NCBI GenBank assembly: GCA_032629725.1
Contig: JAFEVB010000022.1
Location: 1,364,001-1,428,000, forward strand
Reading direction: 5' to 3'
Source: Gremmenia infestans
Taxonomy: Eukaryota > Ascomycota > Leotiomycetes > Helotiales > Hamatocanthoscyphaceae
Length of the DNA stretch: 64,000 nucleotides
Both the position numbers and the translations under genes were made by a program. How positions within the stretch are numbered: position 1 is the first letter of the stretch; the number at the start of each line of letters is the position of its first letter. A model generated the notes under the pieces. That model ran no database searches and was not told the origin of the DNA. It saw nothing but the letters and a program-made list of their open reading frames with translations. Shown here one piece after another: positions 59,617 to 64,000 of the stretch.

Positions 59617-60837
59617 GTTACTGACAGCAGATGTATCGATAGTGATGGTAGGCCTGCTCGCACAATTGTATTTTAGCAAGGCTGGCCCAGTACATATCTT
59701 AACTTTGAGGGGAAAACTCACGCCCGTTGCCTCCGTCCACCTGGACTTGGCGATGGCGATACGCCGTCTCGACTTGTCATGATGGCAGCAGACCGTCACT
59801 ACTGGTGTCAACAAACTCTCCTTTGTTTCGTCAGCGCACAGCCCGGGGCGGCGCAGAGCCTTGGCGTGTATTTCGTAGGTCGGGCCCGAATGTTGTCGGC
59901 ATCTGAAAGAGGCTGTGTCAAAGTGTTGAGCCTTGAGGAAGAGAGAAAGATCTAGGCTGCCGAGAAGTATATAAGCTAGGGTTTTCTCGTAATTTGTGTT
60001 GACAAGACTTTTAAGACTCCAGAATGAATGAGCCAAGCACGCGGACTGCGGCATTAATTGATCAAATGGCTTGGCCAGACTTTCTCTCGCCGTTTGCCAG
60101 ACAGTCGAGTATATTGTCGCGGGTAGAGCAGAGTAGAGCAGCGCAGCAACACTTCTCCAGGCAAGTATTCAACGTAAACAAACGGGGTATTTCTCACCTG
60201 TGTGGTGTCCATCAAACAACCGCTGGGGGACCTTGTAAAGCTCAAAGGGCAGGGCAGGATTCGAATGGCCGGACTGTGGCAATGGTGCGGATTCTCGTTC
60301 CTACGAAGTGCATTTATGGCTTCGACATCTGGCACAGGCGCAACGAGGAGGCGGAAGCAACTGGCGGACCTGAGGGCATTGAACTGAATTGGATTGATTC
60401 AATGAGAAAGGAAAGAAACGAATAATTCATAGATCCTCTATTTCGGAGATGGGCTGCTCTCTTGGACGAAGCCGAATGTCTTGATCCCAGTCCCAGACCC
60501 AATGGGCCTCTGGAGTTTGGGTAGGGATATGGACAATTAGCGCGAAAAAGGAGGCTGTGCTGCGACCTCCTTTGAGTATGAACAAACCTTGCTCTCCATT
60601 TTTGGCCTGGTAGCCTGTGGAGCCAAAACTCCGTTACAGCACAGTACTCCATAGTAGATAGAGCGGCTACGAAAACGCCACAGAAACAAGTCATGATGGC
60701 TAAATGGGTAGATAGATGATGATACACCTCGCCGTCGTCTGCTGGCAAAGTACTAGTACAGTATATTTTATCAACGCTTCATTTTAGTGGCAAATATAAG
60801 ATATACATCTGCCCCCTTTCCATTTTGGCCTAGGGCT

Positions 60838-60870
60838 AGGTACTGTACTGTACTGTACTGTACTGTAACT
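60838..60870. repeat. TGTAC pentanucleotide array
   Basis: Five to six tandem TGTAC/TACTG units, followed by an interrupted copy (TGTAACTGTAC). It lies roughly 1.2 kb upstream of the PMC1 start. Similar words recur near 2600-2640 and 61555-61570. Confidence 0.8.
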
Positions 60871-61834
60871 GTACTCCGTAAATTCTTCTGGAATAGACGC
60901 GACCCACCAAGAGATGGCGTGGCCCTGTATGTGGCCTTACTTGAACAAGACTGGTCTTTCCGTGAGGCGTGCATGTAGACAAACCCGAGTGGTCAAAGGC
61001 CGTGCCAGCGTATTGTAACTCACCACTCTTTCCTTGTGCCTCTTTCTTGCTTCCTGGTCCTTGCCCATGCCATGATTACGATCTTTAAAGGTACTGTACA
61101 AGTACCGAGTAGATTCCAACCAGCCAGATCCAATCTTGCATATATAGTGGGATCTCTCTCTCTCTCTATCAAGACTTTACGAGAATTCCAGAATTCCAGA
61201 AGCATAGAAAGCTCTTCCTAATACTAATTGGCATATTTCCTTTCTCGCTGCTGGTGTGCATCAATCAATCAGCATGCTGCACTTCGTATGTGCCTTTTGT
61301 TTTGTAACCCCTCCAAGCTGATGCCACCCCGCTGCTGTGTCGGTATTTCTTCTGCGCTAGACTCCAGAGCAGCCCAGTCCTCTGGAACTGCTTATAATTG
61401 ATGCCCGAAGCAGCCGGTCAGCAACAGGTCCAGTCATCAAGTCATCCACGAGTCAGCATCTTGTAATCGGATATCTGGACCTCACATTACTGGCGGAAAG
61501 AACTATAAGGTAAGGTGTGGTGTTAAGCAGTGACAGGTCCAGCAAGGCGAACACTTTACAGTACAGTACCTACAGCACAGCACAGCATATCACGTCCATG
61601 ATCCTATCTAGTGACCCCTCTCAACTGCCCTGGCCTGGTATGCAGCTACGACAGTCCAGCTGGGACCGTGAGGCAAACAAACCACACGAAAGCTGGGACA
61701 AGGCAAATTCATGACGGCCAAGAGGCTGAGCCCCAACCAACACATGATAGCTGGAACTTAGGCTACCAGTAGGTTACCTGAAGGTGGAACTTCTCCACAA
61801 CAAACCCTCATATCGGTACGGAGGTACACCAAAG

Positions 61835-61869
61835 CCAAGACCAACACCAAGACCAACACCAAGACAACA
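61835..61869. repeat. CCAAGACCAACA tandem repeat
   Basis: Nearly three copies of a 12-bp unit. In one frame it would encode PRPTPRPTPR, but the surrounding frame starts with GTG and has no homology. Confidence 0.75.
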
Positions 61870-63587
61870 AGATCTTGTAGCGATTGTTACTTCGTATCAA
61901 GTCAACAATTTCTCACAAATGCCAATACCGTACTATACTGACCTCCCTCGCCACTCGCGACGCCAACTCCCTCTTTCAATTCCCGAAGAACCTGTTCACA
62001 ACGCCGCCGAGCACAGCAATGCCCCGCTTGGCACAACATTAGCACCTTGGCCCAATAATTTACCCGCCTCAATCTCCTTCCCGACTCGGCTTCCTGAGTA
62101 TACGAAGCGTGTCTGAACCATAGAAACTCGACCAACCCCTCCTTTCCAAAAAAATGAAGAGGTTGGAAGAAACTCAAAGCATGTCTGTTCCATGTTCCAT
62201 GTTTCAACATTCCATGCGCCGGCCTTCAGCCACTAATGCTGCATCAATCCTAGCTGCGATAAGCGAGGCGCCAGATCTACAGGAGGAAAGGGGAGGGGAG
62301 GGACCAACTTTGTCGTGGCGAGACGAGAGTGAAGAAAAAGGGGCTGAGTCTCGTCGCCTGTTGCGCGTCAACGTGACACTCACTCGGCCAGATTTCTTCT
62401 CCCATTCGGCACTTCATATGCTACCATGCCATGCTATGGCCACCTACTGGCGGCAAATGTCTCTACTTAATATCAGATTCAGATTTGTGTGCGAGGCTGA
62501 GTAGTTCTCAACCCGCATTTTCACTTCAAGTGCCGGAAGTCATTATTTACCGGTTTCGTATATGGTGCCGGTGGGATGAACCTCCATAAAAGGAGTCTTA
62601 ATAAGCTAGGTATTTGATTTTGTGAACACATCCGCCAATTCCTTAAGTGGCACACTTCTATTCAGGATTATAACGCAATTCAAAACATGAATAAAGACTA
62701 AGCGCAGAGTCTGACAAGCCTGCAGGAATGCAATCAGATGGCGAATCTTGTGTGTACTGTACCGACCCGAGCATAGCCCCTCGTTTCGATAGTTCATATC
62801 CCCACACCGGCGGTGAGGTGGGTGACCCAGAGCCTTGTTCAGGCAGCTTTTGACGTTGAAAGGTGGGGTAGAGATCCAAAAGAGGTGGACGGAGTGAAAA
62901 GAAAATAACAAAAAGGTTGAACAGTTTCAATCACGACTACCGTTGTGGAAGAATGCTCTATACCGATGCATCAGTATGCGGCAGACTTTCGAAAATATAG
63001 GTGCTTTAGATGCTGCGGCAATACGAGTTTACTGAATAAGACAATTGTTCCATTTATCCCCTTTCCAATACTACCCCTCTCTTTCACCATTTGACATCAA
63101 ATCTGCCTTTACATCGCTTAAGCAAGGCAGTTTTTACAGTCATGATTAGCACTCGGCTCGATTGTCTGCCTAGTGGTAATGCCTCGAGGCATAGAATCCC
63201 CAAGTCTGCAGTGCAGCCTCTTTCCTTTCGATATCGAGTCAATACACCTCGAGTCAATACGAAGAACCACCTTCCAATCTCAGCAGCAGAGTAAGATTCC
63301 GAGACATACTTGTCTTGGACATCAGCCCTCACTCGTTCCTCATACCAACATTCCTTTCAAGCACGGAAGCATTCTCTTTTGATATGATATCTCTCGTCGA
63401 CTCTCACTGCCTTAGATTCAAACTATCCCTCTTCAAGAATCCAATTTTATTTAATCTCTTTCTATCCTCTCCCTCCGCAGCGTTTCTTGAAGCCATTATA
63501 GACATTCGTCGTTAAGTTCTAATCAGCACCCGGACTTCCACGACGCCACCAGTTGTCTTCTAAACATCGTTGTAAATTGTCGGAAGC

Positions 63588-63624
63588 ATGCATAGTGTGC
63601 CGTCAATCACTTTGCAACCCATAG
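63588..63624 (+). CDS. possible first coding exon of a gene beyond the right edge
   Basis: ATG at 63588 follows about 290 bp of pyrimidine-rich, leader-like sequence. It opens a 37-base frame (MHSVPSITLQPI) that ends in a strong donor ATAG|GTAAGTATC at 63625. The next coding exon would have to lie past 64000 or be missed, so this is a guess based on signal quality alone. Splicing could equally be within a long 5'UTR. Confidence 0.25.
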
Positions 63625-64000
63625 GTAAGTATCTGTTTACCAATGCTAGACTTCCATCCATCCATCTACCCTTACAAGTAAGTAAATGTTCAACCTCGAG
63701 GCTATTTCATTTTATATTAGATGGAAGAACAGCGAGGACTTGATACGATATGATATTTGAAACCAAGATATTAAACGCTGTTCAAATCCAGTGTTGCGCG
63801 GTGGCCGAAACCCCAACGTGGAAGGTAATAAATGAATACCCTAGGTACAGTAAGGTAGGGTAAACAGGCAGATTAATCAAGCACTTACCATTTCGAAGAT
63901 GACATATACATATGATAGACTTCAAGCTTAAACCCCTTGCTTGCCTAAACAGCTGCAGGCGCTGGTAAATGGAAACCCGGGCCGTCTCAGCTCGCAATAG

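Larger units (their letters stand above)
59617..63587. other. gene-poor region, PMC1 leader to right-edge gene leader
   Basis: About 4 kb without a supportable gene. It contains a TGTAC array (60838-60870), a CT microsatellite (about 61150-61168), a CCAAGACCAACA repeat (61835-61869) and pyrimidine-rich leader-like sequence from 63290 to 63587. An 8-bp Crz1-like word (GCGGCGCA) lies at 59848-59855, in the PMC1 leader. Frames of 110-116 codons near 61784 and 62154 show no family resemblance. Confidence 0.5.

Noticed and set aside
61784..62116. 110-codon frame containing the CCAAGACCAACA repeat (PRPTPRPTPR)
   Set aside because: It begins with GTG, contains a simple repeat, and has no homology or splice signals.
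62154..62504. 116-codon frame on the + strand
   Set aside because: No domain, biased composition, and no supporting neighbour; likely chance.
63776..63830. GTTCAAATCC, a T-loop-like word suggesting a tRNA
   Set aside because: No matching T-stem, anticodon arm or acceptor stem could be paired around it.

Overview
The window is nuclear DNA from a filamentous ascomycete (Pezizomycotina). The evidence is eukaryotic gene architecture (most introns are 46-60 bp with GT...AG ends and CTAAC/CTGAC-like branch sites near the 3' end), single-gene units on both strands, and families typical of this group: AIM21-like, DUF7580, DUF7918-like, a fungal C2H2 scaffold-like protein, a PMCA-type Ca2+ pump and the DASH subunit Duo1. 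A helotialean/leotiomycete origin is possible, but I cannot prove it from sequence alone. Exon/intron coordinates below were built by hand from splice signals, frame continuity and family similarity. There is no transcript evidence.

Layout: an F-BAR septation-type protein runs off the left edge (1-1746, -). Then come the CCR4-NOT scaffold NOT1 (3126-9925, +), a small atypical SDR (11104-11902, -), an IMPACT/UPF0029 protein (12332-13988, +), a 5'-truncated acid trehalase remnant (14868-16169, -), an AIM21-like actin-patch protein (16892-20119, -), Golgi TVP18 (21911-22720, -), nuclear transport factor 2 (23454-24230, -), a DUF7918-like protein with a GC-AG intron (25667-27535, +), a secreted serine hydrolase of the beta-lactamase family (28042-30085, +), MCM10 (30497-32901, -), RNase H2 subunit B (33322-34644, +), DUO1 (34704-35450, -), an unknown nuclear protein (36035-37469, +), a SCYL2-type pseudokinase (38175-41192, -), a mitochondrial branched-chain aminotransferase (41844-43131, +), a complex I ESSS subunit (43545-44173, -), an NMNAT-like nucleotidyltransferase (45623-46541, +), a 42-residue WH2 microprotein (46761-46889, +), a head-to-head pair of a C2H2 protein and a DUF7580 protein (47157-51140, - and 51370-53465, +), a decayed amidase (53590-53942, -), a PMC1-type Ca2+-ATPase (55273-59616, -), and about 4 kb of gene-poor DNA to the right edge that may hold the leader and first exon of a gene beyond the window.

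Functional themes: most genes are conserved housekeeping functions. There is a compact cell-cycle/replication cluster (MCM10, RNase H2B, DUO1, and an unknown SP/TP-rich nuclear protein) whose shared promoters carry ACGCG/ACGCGT (MCB-like) elements. Three genes touch the cortical actin/septation machinery (F-BAR protein, AIM21, WH2 microprotein). The accessory part is 47-55 kb: a divergent C2H2/DUF7580 pair next to a dead amidase and AT-rich sequence. I see no tRNA, rRNA, CRISPR array, intact transposon or biosynthetic cluster.
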